Positions 23,210 to 32,570 of a DNA stretch of 64,000 nt are shown here, piece after piece. The notes below the pieces were generated by a model. The model made no database searches. It saw nothing but the letters and a program-made list of their open reading frames with translations, and was not told the origin of the DNA. Numbering within the stretch: the stretch's first letter is position 1; each line of letters begins with the position of its first letter. Source of the stretch: Bacteroidota bacterium. GTDB taxonomy: Bacteria; Bacteroidota; Bacteroidia; Cytophagales; Cyclobacteriaceae. The position numbers were made by a program, and so were the translations under genes. Where the stretch lies: assembly GCA_016866385.1 (NCBI GenBank), contig VGMU01000004.1, positions 1 through 64,000 of the forward strand, in the 5' to 3' direction.

Positions 23210-25762
23210 TTAGCGGGCAGTTCCTCCGTCAATCACTTGACCAAAGAAAATGGAATTCATAAACAGCTTATTGGTACCAAACCAGAAGGCGCGGAAGTTA
23301 GGGTTGTCCGCAAAGCCCACAATCCTTCCTCTGCCTTGACTAGCTACACGGATCACCGCGCTCTCCTGTACTCCAGGCAGATTGCTGGGGTGCAAGTAGC
23401 CAGATGCCAAAGGATCTTTGGTGTAAACTAGTGGATTGGCATAGGGGTTGGCGGAAGGCTCTAGGAAGAAATTATCATTTCTGAAGGTGAAAAGGTCTTT
23501 GCTCACATAGCCATAGCCGATAGGATGGCTGGTGTCCAAGGTAGATTTGAAGATGGCTCCGAATGTTTGCTTGGCTCCGGTAGCATTCTCAAAGTCTGCA
23601 TAGTTTTTCTGCACCCCTTTCTCCGCGTTATCTACCTTTCTGAAGGTGAAATTTCCGATTTCATTTTGTGCCAACCAGCGCAATGCGCCTCCCTTGGCCA
23701 CCAAGGTATTGCCTTTGCTCACCCAGGTTTTGAGGGCAGCAGCGCCGGACTGTCCCAGTTGCCCGTAGCTTCCATCCGCCATGAGGATCACCGAATAGCG
23801 ATCCAGGTTGGTGCCGCTTACGGATTCCAAAGGCAGTAGGGTTACTGGCATTTGCATGCGCTGATCGAGCAAGTGCCAGATTTCTCCGGCTTCTCCACTA
23901 TCCACACCCCCATCGACTAAAAGCGCGAGGGTAGGGGTATTCAAAGGAAGCATAAAAGTGGACCCTAGGTTGGCGCCCTGCGTGTACCCTGTCGTCAATG
24001 CGTGGATATCCACGTGAGCAAATCGGGCAACCTCTTCTAGTTTTTTGAAGAAGGCTTGCGAATCAAGCCCACTTTCGCCTTTGTCAATTAGCAAGGTGCC
24101 TCTGCCAAAGGTTTTCCCTTCTGCGGTGGAGAATTCTTTGGTGGCTACTCTCACTAAAAATCCAGCCTTCAACAACTGATAGGCCGCCTTAGGGGCATAG
24201 TAATCGGTCCACTCCATTGCGTATTGGTAGGCTCCGGCGGAACCAATTACCTTGCCAGGGGCTGGTGCAAAACTGGACTTATCCACAGGGCTGACGTTGG
24301 CCAGATTCACGATGCGGCTATTCAAGGCCATAAAATCCACGCCAAAAGCCATGGGGTAGGTCCAAGCTGAAATATCGTAAAACAAGCTGTCTTGGAAGGT
24401 AGTTCGCGTTTCAAACATGGCCTTGATCAAGCGGTATTGTGGCTGGTCGGCAGGCACGATGTAGGAATTTCCTTTTTTAAACTGCTTACCATTGATCACC
24501 AAGTCTTCCTTGAGGGAAAAGAGCTTGATGTCGTGCTGTAGTATCAAGTCCGCCAAATGATAACTGCGTGCATCTTCCTCCGCAGCACCAAAAATATAGG
24601 CCTTGTTGATGTCCGCATCGGTTTCTTTTTTGATGTCGCTGTAGAAATCCTTCATCCACTGGTTGAGTTCCACGCGCATTTCTTTGGTGGCCTGGTAGGA
24701 GGATAGGTTGGCGGTGAACTGGTTGCGGATCGTGAAAGGAAAACTCAAAAGGCCATTGTCCGTTTCTTGAAGGTGTCCTCTGGAACTAGCTTGTTCAAAC
24801 AAGATGCCGACGGATCCCTGCACATCCGGATAGGTAGATCCCTTGCCGTAGTAGAAGTCGTCGTAGTTTTCCTGATTGTAGTACAGCGAACCGATTTGGT
24901 CCAAGGCTTTGGCATGGTAGGTTCCGATCTTCTCGGTCAGCTCGAAGTTTTTCTTGGGCGTCAAAGGGTGAACACGGGAAGGGACGCCGGGCTGAAAAAA
25001 GAAGGTACTGTTGGAGCCCATCTCGTGGAAATCCAAATGCACGTTGGGCAACCAGCTTTGGAATACGCGTACGCGATTTCTGGATTCAGGATGCTGCACT
25101 GGCAGCCAGTCTCGATTGAGGTCAAACCAGTAGTGGTTGGTGCGTCCTCGAGGCCAGACCTCGTTGAGTTCGCGCTGCGCTGGATCTCCATTTAGGATGT
25201 AGGGTTTGTGGGAGTTGACCCAGGAAGCAAAGCGGTTGAGTCCATCCGGATTGATGGCTGGATCCAATAGGAGCACCATGTCCTTGAGGTCCGCTTCGAT
25301 CTCATTGGCGGCAGCAAAGTGATAGGCTGCAAGTAGCGCGGCATTGGCTCCACTGGGTTCATTTCCATGGACGGAGTAGCCCATAAAAAGTACTGCGGGC
25401 ATATTGGCAATGTTGACTGAGGCCGCTGGGTCCCGGAGTTTGGCCCGCTCCGCCTTGATCTGGTCCAGTTTGGCCAGGTTGGAGGGCGCACTGATGGTCA
25501 ATAGGGTTTGGGGGCGCTTTTCGTAGGAGCGTCCCGTTTCCTCAAATTTAACTCGGTCGGAAGTGGCAGCTACGGCCTTCATGTACATGACCAGTTGGTC
25601 GTGGGTCACATGCCATTCGCCTACTTCATAGCCCAGTACCTGCTTGGGAGTAGGAACTTTCGGGTTGTAGGTATAGCCTTTGGGCAGGTAGTAGCCCAGG
25701 TCTTGGGCAAAGCCAAATTGACTGATTAGTGCTAGCAGTAGCACAGCGATGATATTTTTCAT
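23210..25762 (-). CDS. Secreted M14-family zinc carboxypeptidase, large form
   Basis: 850 residues with a signal peptide (MKNIIAVLLLALISQFGFAQ). The M14 domain occupies about 45-400. Zinc ligands are H132 and E135 (SVHGNEPSG) and a later His in NVHLDFHEMG; LLDPAINPDGLNRF and an acidic residue in LFEQASSRGH fit the catalytic site. The remaining 450 residues contain a class-I-glutamine-amidotransferase-like stretch (LADGSYGQLGQSGAAALKTW) seen in other Bacteroidota members. It should remove C-terminal residues from peptides or peptidoglycan outside the cytoplasm. Confidence 0.87.
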   Translation of the reverse strand: MKNIIAVLLLALISQFGFAQDLGYYLPKGYTYNPKVPTPKQVLGYEVGEWHVTHDQLVMYMKAVAATSDRVKFEETGRSYEKRPQTLLTISAPSNLAKLDQIKAERAKLRDPAASVNIANMPAVLFMGYSVHGNEPSGANAALLAAYHFAAANEIEADLKDMVLLLDPAINPDGLNRFASWVNSHKPYILNGDPAQRELNEVWPRGRTNHYWFDLNRDWLPVQHPESRNRVRVFQSWLPNVHLDFHEMGSNSTFFFQPGVPSRVHPLTPKKNFELTEKIGTYHAKALDQIGSLYYNQENYDDFYYGKGSTYPDVQGSVGILFEQASSRGHLQETDNGLLSFPFTIRNQFTANLSSYQATKEMRVELNQWMKDFYSDIKKETDADINKAYIFGAAEEDARSYHLADLILQHDIKLFSLKEDLVINGKQFKKGNSYIVPADQPQYRLIKAMFETRTTFQDSLFYDISAWTYPMAFGVDFMALNSRIVNLANVSPVDKSSFAPAPGKVIGSAGAYQYAMEWTDYYAPKAAYQLLKAGFLVRVATKEFSTAEGKTFGRGTLLIDKGESGLDSQAFFKKLEEVARFAHVDIHALTTGYTQGANLGSTFMLPLNTPTLALLVDGGVDSGEAGEIWHLLDQRMQMPVTLLPLESVSGTNLDRYSVILMADGSYGQLGQSGAAALKTWVSKGNTLVAKGGALRWLAQNEIGNFTFRKVDNAEKGVQKNYADFENATGAKQTFGAIFKSTLDTSHPIGYGYVSKDLFTFRNDNFFLEPSANPYANPLVYTKDPLASGYLHPSNLPGVQESAVIRVASQGRGRIVGFADNPNFRAFWFGTNKLFMNSIFFGQVIDGGTAR

Positions 25763-25869
25763 ACTTCAGGTGTAAATCTTTCCCTAAAGTCCTTATTCCT
25801 GAGATTAAAAAAAACATTTTGGGACTGATGGTTAAAAAAAACCGCCAGTAGCACTAATCAATGAAAAGT

Positions 25870-26760
25870 TCAACTTGAAAAAATATCCTTCAGCGCCCCT
25901 TTCAACTCTGGAAATTCAAATTCAAAACCTGCCTTTTGAATCTTTTGGCTAGACACGCGATTGCCGCCAAGAACCATAGCGGCCATTTCTCCCAAGACCA
26001 ACTTCAGTGCAAATCCTGGCACCCCGATTCCCAAATACGGCTTTCCCTTGGCCAGAGCCGCCTCCTTGGTCAGTTGTTGGTTGGTGGCGGGATTAGGCCC
26101 CACGGCATTGTAAATGCCCTGAAGCGTGGTTTTTTCGAGTGCAAAAACAAATAGGCGCACCAAGTCTTCCACATGGATCCAACTCATCCACTGCGCACCC
26201 GAACCCAAAGGGGCAGCCACGGGGGGCTTGAGGATTTCGGCTAAGGCTCCTCCCTGCGCATCCAAGACGATTCCTATCCGGAGAATGACGCATCTGAGAG
26301 GTAAGGCTTCCATCTTTTTCACCTCTTTTTCCCAGGCCAATACCACTTCTGCCAAAAAATCGGTACCCGAAGCACTGCTCTCATCCAACAGGGCGGCACC
26401 GGTATCAAATCCATAAAAGCCTATTGCAGAAGCAGAAATAAAGGCACTGGGCTTGTGACTTGCCTGCTGTATCGCTCGGTGCAATAGCGCGGTACTTTCA
26501 GTTCGGGAGCGAAGGATGGCCTTCTTTCGCTCCGCCGTCCATCGCTTTTCTGCTACCCCCTCTCCGGCCAAGTGTACCACTGCATCGGCCCATTCCAGCG
26601 CTTTCGGATCTATTTCCTGTTGCGCTACATCCCATAGAAAATGGGTTCGCTGCTGGGGTTTTCTGCTAAGCCAAGCCACGGTATACCCTTTTTGCTCCAG
26701 CAAGGCAGTAAGTTGCTTGCCTACAAGTCCTGAGCCTCCAGTGATGAGAATGTTTTTCAT
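25870..26760 (-). CDS. TIGR01777-family NAD(P)-binding epimerase (SulA/YfcH-like)
   Basis: The ATG at 26760 gives MKNILITGGSGLVGKQL, the usual start with the Rossmann motif GGSGLVG; about 296 residues. WADAVVHLAGEGVAEKRWT and RTESTALLHRAI are hallmark TIGR01777 segments. The family is an atypical short-chain dehydrogenase/reductase; its substrate is not established. A far upstream start would add 35 unrelated residues and was rejected. It is a single gene, divergent from the ClC gene. Confidence 0.88.
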   Translation of the reverse strand: MKNILITGGSGLVGKQLTALLEQKGYTVAWLSRKPQQRTHFLWDVAQQEIDPKALEWADAVVHLAGEGVAEKRWTAERKKAILRSRTESTALLHRAIQQASHKPSAFISASAIGFYGFDTGAALLDESSASGTDFLAEVVLAWEKEVKKMEALPLRCVILRIGIVLDAQGGALAEILKPPVAAPLGSGAQWMSWIHVEDLVRLFVFALEKTTLQGIYNAVGPNPATNQQLTKEAALAKGKPYLGIGVPGFALKLVLGEMAAMVLGGNRVSSQKIQKAGFEFEFPELKGALKDIFSS

Positions 26761-26904
26761 GAACGCGTATTTGGTGGATAACTCATTTGCGCGGCAATTG
26801 GTTGCTAAGCGGTAGCGATATGTCATAAAATTATGTTTCTTGCCTCTTGAATTCTTTCCAATCACTTTTCCCTGTACTTAAAGGGACCTTAAACTTCGAT
26901 TATC

Positions 26905-28101
26905 TTGTTGAAAAACATTCTTTTTTGGGTAGCAATGGGTGCTTTCGTGGGAGTCCTTTCAGGCTCGGCCTCCGCTATTTTTTTGCTTTCCTTGGATGGG
27001 GTGGGCCAGGTTCGTGATGCCCGCCTCTGGCTTTTGGCAGGTTTACCCCTTGCAGGATTTACCATAGGCTATTGCTACCACCGATACGGTTCTGGAGTTG
27101 AAAAAGGGAATAACCTGATCATGGAGGGGATCTATACTTCCCAAGCTACCCTGCCCTTGCGGATGGCTCCTTTGGTCTTATTCGGCACCTTGGTTACCCA
27201 TCTTTTTGGAGGTTCGGCAGGTAGGGAAGGGACAGCGGTGCAAATGGGGGCTTCCCTAGCGGCTCAACTAGGCAAGCGTTGGACCTTGGATGAGAATACA
27301 GGCAGGACGCTGCTGATCTGTGGGGTGGCAGGGGGATTTGCCTCCGTATTTGGCACGCCGCTGGCAGGAGCAGTATTTTCTTTGGAATGGGTATTTCGCC
27401 GAAAAATATACCCTAGCGCTATTTTTCCAGCATTCTGGTCTGCGTTTACAGCTTATTGGGTTTGCGATTGGGTCTGGGGGATTAGACATACCGCCTATGT
27501 GATTCCTGAGGTGGCTCCCCTTACCCTGATCAACTTGGCTTGGATGATTCCAGCAGGGATAGCCTTTGGGCTTGCCGCTCGCCTATTTGTGGAGGCGGGT
27601 CATGGGGTCAGTCGACTCTTCAGCAGCATTTCCTATCCCCCACTTCGACCCCTGATCGGGGGAATGTTGGTAGCAGGAATCGTATACTTCACTGAAGCCT
27701 ATACCTACGTGGGACTGGGTATTCCACGAATGCTGGAGGCCTTCGAGACCCCCCTACCCTGGTATGATTTTTTAGCGAAAACAGGCGTGACAGCCTTGAC
27801 CCTAGGCTCAGGGTTTAAGGGGGGAGAAGTCACCCCACTTTTCTTCACGGGTGCCACCTTGGGCAATGCGCTGGCCACCTACATCCCGCTTCCATTAGCA
27901 CTTTTGGCAGCTTGTGGTTTTGTGGGAGTGTTTGCGGGGGCTACGAATACCCCTTTGGCGAGCACCCTGATGGGCATGGAATTGTTTGGAATTGAGGCAG
28001 GAATTTACCTCGGGATTACTTGTTTGGTGGCCTTTATTTTTAGTGGAAAGGGAAGTATTTACGCTTCCCAAGACCTAGGTTGGAAAAAATCTTTGCCCTA
28101 A
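26905..28101 (+). CDS. ClC-family voltage-gated chloride channel/antiporter
   Basis: 398 residues, about ten to twelve membrane helices. The selectivity and gating motif GREGT (106-110) retains the gating glutamate E108, and GSGFKGGEVTPLFF is the later GKxxGG-type motif. These features fit the YfcH-neighbouring ClC branch without a CBS domain. Retention of the gating Glu suggests a Cl-/H+ exchanger or fluoride-type transport, which sequence alone cannot settle. Translation starts at TTG (26905 or 26908). It converges on murF-alr with a 15-bp gap. Confidence 0.88.
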   Translation: MLKNILFWVAMGAFVGVLSGSASAIFLLSLDGVGQVRDARLWLLAGLPLAGFTIGYCYHRYGSGVEKGNNLIMEGIYTSQATLPLRMAPLVLFGTLVTHLFGGSAGREGTAVQMGASLAAQLGKRWTLDENTGRTLLICGVAGGFASVFGTPLAGAVFSLEWVFRRKIYPSAIFPAFWSAFTAYWVCDWVWGIRHTAYVIPEVAPLTLINLAWMIPAGIAFGLAARLFVEAGHGVSRLFSSISYPPLRPLIGGMLVAGIVYFTEAYTYVGLGIPRMLEAFETPLPWYDFLAKTGVTALTLGSGFKGGEVTPLFFTGATLGNALATYIPLPLALLAACGFVGVFAGATNTPLASTLMGMELFGIEAGIYLGITCLVAFIFSGKGSIYASQDLGWKKSLP

Positions 28102-28116
28102 GGCAGTCTTTAGCCT

Positions 28117-30588
28117 TCAATCCAGGTAATACACCCGTTTCACCCGCCCGCTGATATTGGTAAGCAGCTCGTAAGGGATGGTTCCAATTTGATCGGCCAG
28201 CTCCTTCAAGGAGATCTGCTCTCCATAGACTATAGCCTCATCTCCTGTTTTGGCTTCCGGAATCGAGCTCACATCTACCATCACCATATCCATGCAGACA
28301 TTGCCGATCACGGGAGCCTTCTTGCCATGAATGAGCACATATCCCTTCCCTTGGGAAAACCTGCGGTCGTAGCCATCTGCATAGCCAATGGCCAAGGTGG
28401 CGATTTTTCCTCCTTGAGGCAAAAAACCCTTTCTCGAATACCCGACGGTTGCCCCCGGAACTAAAGTCTTTACTTGGGAAATGGTGGTTTTCAAGGTACT
28501 GACAGAATGTAAAGAGGCATCGTGGATGCCTGTGACCTCTACTCCATACAGCCCAATGCCCAAGCGCACCATATCAAGTTGAAAATCAGGATAGCGCACG
28601 ATACCTGCTGAGTTGAGGGCATGACGCAGGGGCTTGTAGCCAAGCGCCGCAGCAATCGTCTCGCTCATGGATAAAAATTGCTGGAGCTGCTGCATAGAAA
28701 ACTCGTGGTGAGCTTCTTCATCAGCCCCCACCAGATGGGTGTATAGGCTAGCTACATGAAGTTCTGGGAATTCTTGAACCAGCCTTTTCAATTCTTGCAG
28801 CTGAGAGCCATCAAAACCCAAGCGATGCATGCCCGTGTCCAAATCTAAATGAATAGAAAGCGCAGTTCCCTGATTTCTTGCAAATTGGCCCACCTTGGTA
28901 AAAAATTCTGGACTAAATACTACGGGTTCTAGGTCAAAGGTACTGAGCAGTTCAAAGGATTCTTCGGCTGGGTTGAGGACCATGATGGGCAATCGAATGC
29001 CTTGTTTTCTTAAGGCAACTCCCTCATCAGAAAACGCTACAGCCAAGTAATCTGCCCCCATGGTTTGCAAATGGTTTGCAATTTCAGTGGCCCCTCCCCC
29101 GTAGGCAAATGCCTTGACCATGACCATAACTTTGGTCTTGGGGGCAACCTGTCTTTTGTAAAAATTAAAATTGTGGGTTAGGGCATTCAGGTTGATTTCT
29201 AAGGTGGTACCATGGATGCGCTGCTGCAGTCGGTTGACAATTTTTTCAAAGGCAAAAGAACGGGCACCGGTAATGAGGAGCAAGTCATTTTGAAACGCTT
29301 CGCCGTCTAAATTCAGAAGCAATTCTTCTGTACTCGGAAAACAACGGAATTGATCGCCAAACATTGTTTCTAGGCGTTGGATTTCAGTACCCACCCCAAT
29401 AATTCTAGAAATGCCATAGGAGCATATCAAAGCAGCTACTTCTGCATAAACTTTTTCGGGAAGGCCTTGCTGTAGCAAATCGGAAATGATGAGCACTTTA
29501 GAGCGTTTGGGGCGCTGCTGACTCATAAATTCCAAGGCTACCTTCAATCCTGCCAAATCGTTGTTATAGGTATCGTCAATAATCAAAGATTCGTTGATTC
29601 CCGCTTTGAGTGTAAGCCGCATGTCCACAGGCTTGAGGTGCTGCAGGCCTTCTTGGATGGAAGGAGGGTCTTCCCCTAAGGTTAACGCTGCTACAAGGGC
29701 ATGGGTGACATTTTCTAGGGAAGCTTGGTCGGTAAAGGGGACCTGAAAAGTAGAGGTTTGGAGATCTTGTTTCATTACTACTATTCGGGAGCCCAAGTCC
29801 TGGGTTTTCCAAGATATGCAGAAGGTCTCTCCAGGATATTTGGACCAAGAAATTCGCTTTTCAGGAGGAAGTTTTTTTTCAATATGCCGGGCGAGCAACT
29901 CATGATCTTTGCAGTAAATGAGCAATTGGCATGATTCGAAAAGCTTTAGTTTTTCCTGAATTTTTTCCTCTATACCAGAGAATCCTTCTTCATGAGCAGA
30001 ACCTATATTGGTAAAAATTCCTATTTCCGGTTGGATCATTTCTGCCAAGGTGTCCATATCTCCTTTTTTGGATATTCCTGCTTCCAGGATGGCCACCTGA
30101 TGGTAGGCCTGTATACCAAAAATGGAAAGAGGGACCCCTACTTGGGAATTGTAGCTTTTTGGACTTTTTGCTACCACAAACTGTTGACTAAGCAGTTGAC
30201 CCAGCCACTCTTTGATAATGGTCTTCGCATTGCTCCCCGTGATGCCTAGGACAGGTTTGGTAAATTGTTTTCTTTGGTATGCAGCGATTTGCTGAAGGGC
30301 CACTCGGGTATCAGGCACTTGCACAAAAGTAGCCTGATGGAGCCATTCACCAGGAATAGGCGGGGATGGATGTACGATAAAATTTCGTACTCCCAGGTCC
30401 AAAAGCTCTGAAATAAACCGAAAACCATCTGCCTTGGCCCCCTTTAGGGCCACAAACAGGGTTTGCTCTGGATGAAGAATTTGCCTTGAGTCAATGCCAA
30501 TTTGAGTAAGCTCTTGGATAGAGTTAAGCCCCAGCAACTTTCCTCCGGTAAGTTGGGCTATTGCAGCGGATGAAATAGGGCTGAGCAT
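28117..30588 (-). CDS. murF-alr: Bifunctional MurF ligase / alanine racemase fusion
   Basis: 823 residues. Residues 1 to about 453 are MurF (UDP-MurNAc-tripeptide:D-Ala-D-Ala ligase) with the ATP loop GITGSNAKT, the EAGISKKGDMDTLAE segment and IDDTYNNDLAGLKVAL. From about 455 the protein is alanine racemase: LEINLNALTHNFNFYK, the PLP lysine in VKAFAYGGGA, DLDTGMHRLG and the catalytic Tyr in TVGYSRKG. The fusion supplies D-Ala and then adds D-Ala-D-Ala to the precursor. The MurF P-loop has Ala in place of the usual Gly (GSNAKT). The gene follows the flippase-like gene by 3 bp, third in a minus-strand operon. Confidence 0.93.
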   Translation of the reverse strand: MLSPISSAAIAQLTGGKLLGLNSIQELTQIGIDSRQILHPEQTLFVALKGAKADGFRFISELLDLGVRNFIVHPSPPIPGEWLHQATFVQVPDTRVALQQIAAYQRKQFTKPVLGITGSNAKTIIKEWLGQLLSQQFVVAKSPKSYNSQVGVPLSIFGIQAYHQVAILEAGISKKGDMDTLAEMIQPEIGIFTNIGSAHEEGFSGIEEKIQEKLKLFESCQLLIYCKDHELLARHIEKKLPPEKRISWSKYPGETFCISWKTQDLGSRIVVMKQDLQTSTFQVPFTDQASLENVTHALVAALTLGEDPPSIQEGLQHLKPVDMRLTLKAGINESLIIDDTYNNDLAGLKVALEFMSQQRPKRSKVLIISDLLQQGLPEKVYAEVAALICSYGISRIIGVGTEIQRLETMFGDQFRCFPSTEELLLNLDGEAFQNDLLLITGARSFAFEKIVNRLQQRIHGTTLEINLNALTHNFNFYKRQVAPKTKVMVMVKAFAYGGGATEIANHLQTMGADYLAVAFSDEGVALRKQGIRLPIMVLNPAEESFELLSTFDLEPVVFSPEFFTKVGQFARNQGTALSIHLDLDTGMHRLGFDGSQLQELKRLVQEFPELHVASLYTHLVGADEEAHHEFSMQQLQQFLSMSETIAAALGYKPLRHALNSAGIVRYPDFQLDMVRLGIGLYGVEVTGIHDASLHSVSTLKTTISQVKTLVPGATVGYSRKGFLPQGGKIATLAIGYADGYDRRFSQGKGYVLIHGKKAPVIGNVCMDMVMVDVSSIPEAKTGDEAIVYGEQISLKELADQIGTIPYELLTNISGRVKRVYYLD

Positions 30589-30591
30589 GGG

Positions 30592-31653
30592 TTAATCCTG
30601 TAGTTTCTTTCTTAAGAAAAACACCTGCCGCAACCAGCGGGGAAGGAAAATTGCCCCCAAAATCAAATAAGGATAATAGGAAAACAATCTCCACACAATG
30701 CTGGTGACGAAGGTATATTTACCCAAAAATTGTTCAAAAAACTGGGCATAGAAAAACTCTGCCGTACCACTACTTCCTGGGGTAGGTGAAATCATCATCA
30801 CAATCCACATGATTACTTGTCGCGCGAAAACGATCACGTGATCAAAAATATCCAAGGGAACAAACCCAGAAATTAGAACATTAAGCATGAGGTACCTGGA
30901 TGACCACACGAAAATGGTAGCTCCTACGATTTTAAGCCAATACACATAATTTTTCCCGTAAAGTTGTTGGGAGGCTTCTATAATTTGATCACCATATTCG
31001 TGTGCATCTGCTTTCCAGCGGCGAAGAATTCCAAGGGAGAAAATCTTGACAAGGATCCATTTAAACACCTTTGGTTTGTAAAATAGGGCGGCAGCCATGA
31101 CCAAACCGTAAGAGGCATAAAGCCCATAGCTGATCCAAAAGATGGCCTGTAAGCTACTCCCCAATTGAGACTCCAAAAGCTTATTTTCTGGGAAAATATA
31201 TCCCTGCGCCAGGTACAAAATGATTGGGGCGCCAATAACAAAGAACAGGTTATCTAAAATGGCTGTAACCATCACGTAAGCGATGGCTTTGCCCATCTTG
31301 ATGCCTTCCTTATTGAGAATAAACATGGCTACCGCCGTACCTCCCACTACAGAAGGAGTCACTGCAGAGGCAAATTCCCAGAGAATAATCACATAAAAAG
31401 CACGGGTCCAGGTGAGGTGTTTGTCCGTAATCTCTCGAATACGATAGATGTAGCCAAAATCTCTACAAAAAATCACCAGAAGGGACAGAACAATAAAGAA
31501 GGGGGAGGCATCTACGATAACCCTAAGATTCTCTGCAGATAAATTAGGATCCAAGTAAAACATGGCAAAGACAATACCCAAACCGATGATGATGGGGAGC
31601 CAAACTTTATTGGGATTCAAAGTTTGGAAGATTTTTTTGTTGTCTATTTTCAT
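30592..31653 (-). CDS. UPF0104/lysyl-PG-synthase-type transmembrane flippase-like protein
   Basis: 353 residues with about eight hydrophobic helices. The family signature sits around RIREITDKHLTWTRAFYVIILWEFASAVTPS and GGTAVAMFIL, then SPTPGSSGTAEFFYAQFF. It belongs to the UPF0104/AglD-MprF membrane-domain superfamily, whose members move or modify lipids such as aminoacyl-phosphatidylglycerol or polyprenyl-linked sugars. No synthase domain is attached. It overlaps scpA by 4 bp (ATGA) and precedes murF-alr by 3 bp, which suggests an envelope role. Confidence 0.85.
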   Translation of the reverse strand: MKIDNKKIFQTLNPNKVWLPIIIGLGIVFAMFYLDPNLSAENLRVIVDASPFFIVLSLLVIFCRDFGYIYRIREITDKHLTWTRAFYVIILWEFASAVTPSVVGGTAVAMFILNKEGIKMGKAIAYVMVTAILDNLFFVIGAPIILYLAQGYIFPENKLLESQLGSSLQAIFWISYGLYASYGLVMAAALFYKPKVFKWILVKIFSLGILRRWKADAHEYGDQIIEASQQLYGKNYVYWLKIVGATIFVWSSRYLMLNVLISGFVPLDIFDHVIVFARQVIMWIVMMISPTPGSSGTAEFFYAQFFEQFLGKYTFVTSIVWRLFSYYPYLILGAIFLPRWLRQVFFLRKKLQD

Positions 31654-32402
31654 GCTTTGGCGGTAACAGGCTCAATATTTTCCACCCAGAAATTATTGTA
31701 TCCTTCTCCCAAAACTAGGGTCACTTGGGCGAGTTGTAGCAATTCTAGAATCGCTAGAAAGGTGTAAATAACGAAGATTTTGTCTGGATTGTAGGAAATA
31801 AACTCTGTAAAGGGTACTTGGGTTTTAAGGCGAGTTTTTTCAAGCACAAAATCTTTCTGTTGCTCTATGGTGTAGGGATAATTGACCACCGTATGGGTGG
31901 GAGCAGCAGATCTTGATTCCATTCTTATCATGCATTTTTGGAATACATGTAGCAATTTATACAAGTCTACATGCTGCAGCTCTGCTTCGACATCCTCCAC
32001 TTTGCTGAGGGACTGAATTTCCTTTACCAAATTGCCCCGCTTTTCCCTTGAAAGGCGCTCCAATTCCAAATTGGAAAGTTCTTCTACCACAGATTTGTAT
32101 TTTTTGTATTCTAAAAGGTTTCGGATGAGCTCCTCCCTTGGATCAATTTCCTCGCCTTGCTCATTGAGCTCTGGTCTAGGAAGTAGCATGCGCGACTTTA
32201 TTTTCATGAGCGTGGCCGCAAAAAGTATAAATTCGCTGGCTACCTCAATTTCCATGCTTTCTAAAGCTTGGATATAATCCAAAAAGTCATGGGTGATTTT
32301 TGAAATGGGAATATCGTAAATATCAAGTTCATCCCGTTCAATAAAGAAAAGCATGAGGTCAAAGGGGCCTTCAAATAAGGGCAATTTGATTTCGAAACTC
32401 AC
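31650..32402 (-). CDS. scpA: Segregation and condensation protein A
   Basis: 250 residues beginning with FEIKLPLFEGPFDLMLFFIE, the diagnostic ScpA start, and continuing with MKIKSRMLLPRPE. It is the kleisin subunit bridging the SMC heads in bacterial condensin and acts on the nucleoid. scpB is not adjacent. It is the first gene of the minus-strand operon scpA / UPF0104 / murF-alr. The divergent 168-bp gap to dxs contains TATCTTTG on the minus strand (32443-32450) and TAATTTTG on the plus strand (32423-32430). Both look like -7 elements, but neither has a clear TTG at the right distance. Confidence 0.93.
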   Translation of the reverse strand: MSFEIKLPLFEGPFDLMLFFIERDELDIYDIPISKITHDFLDYIQALESMEIEVASEFILFAATLMKIKSRMLLPRPELNEQGEEIDPREELIRNLLEYKKYKSVVEELSNLELERLSREKRGNLVKEIQSLSKVEDVEAELQHVDLYKLLHVFQKCMIRMESRSAAPTHTVVNYPYTIEQQKDFVLEKTRLKTQVPFTEFISYNPDKIFVIYTFLAILELLQLAQVTLVLGEGYNNFWVENIEPVTAKA

Positions 32403-32570
32403 TTAGTTCTTACTTTTTAAATTAATTTTGCAATCACCTAGTCAAAGATATTCAATTCAAGTCAATAAATTGGGAACTGAAAATAATGAGTACCTTCGGC
32501 AGTTTAGATTCTTAAACCAAACAATCGGATGAGAGATCAGTTAAACTTATTCGATGCTAACTTTTAGTGA

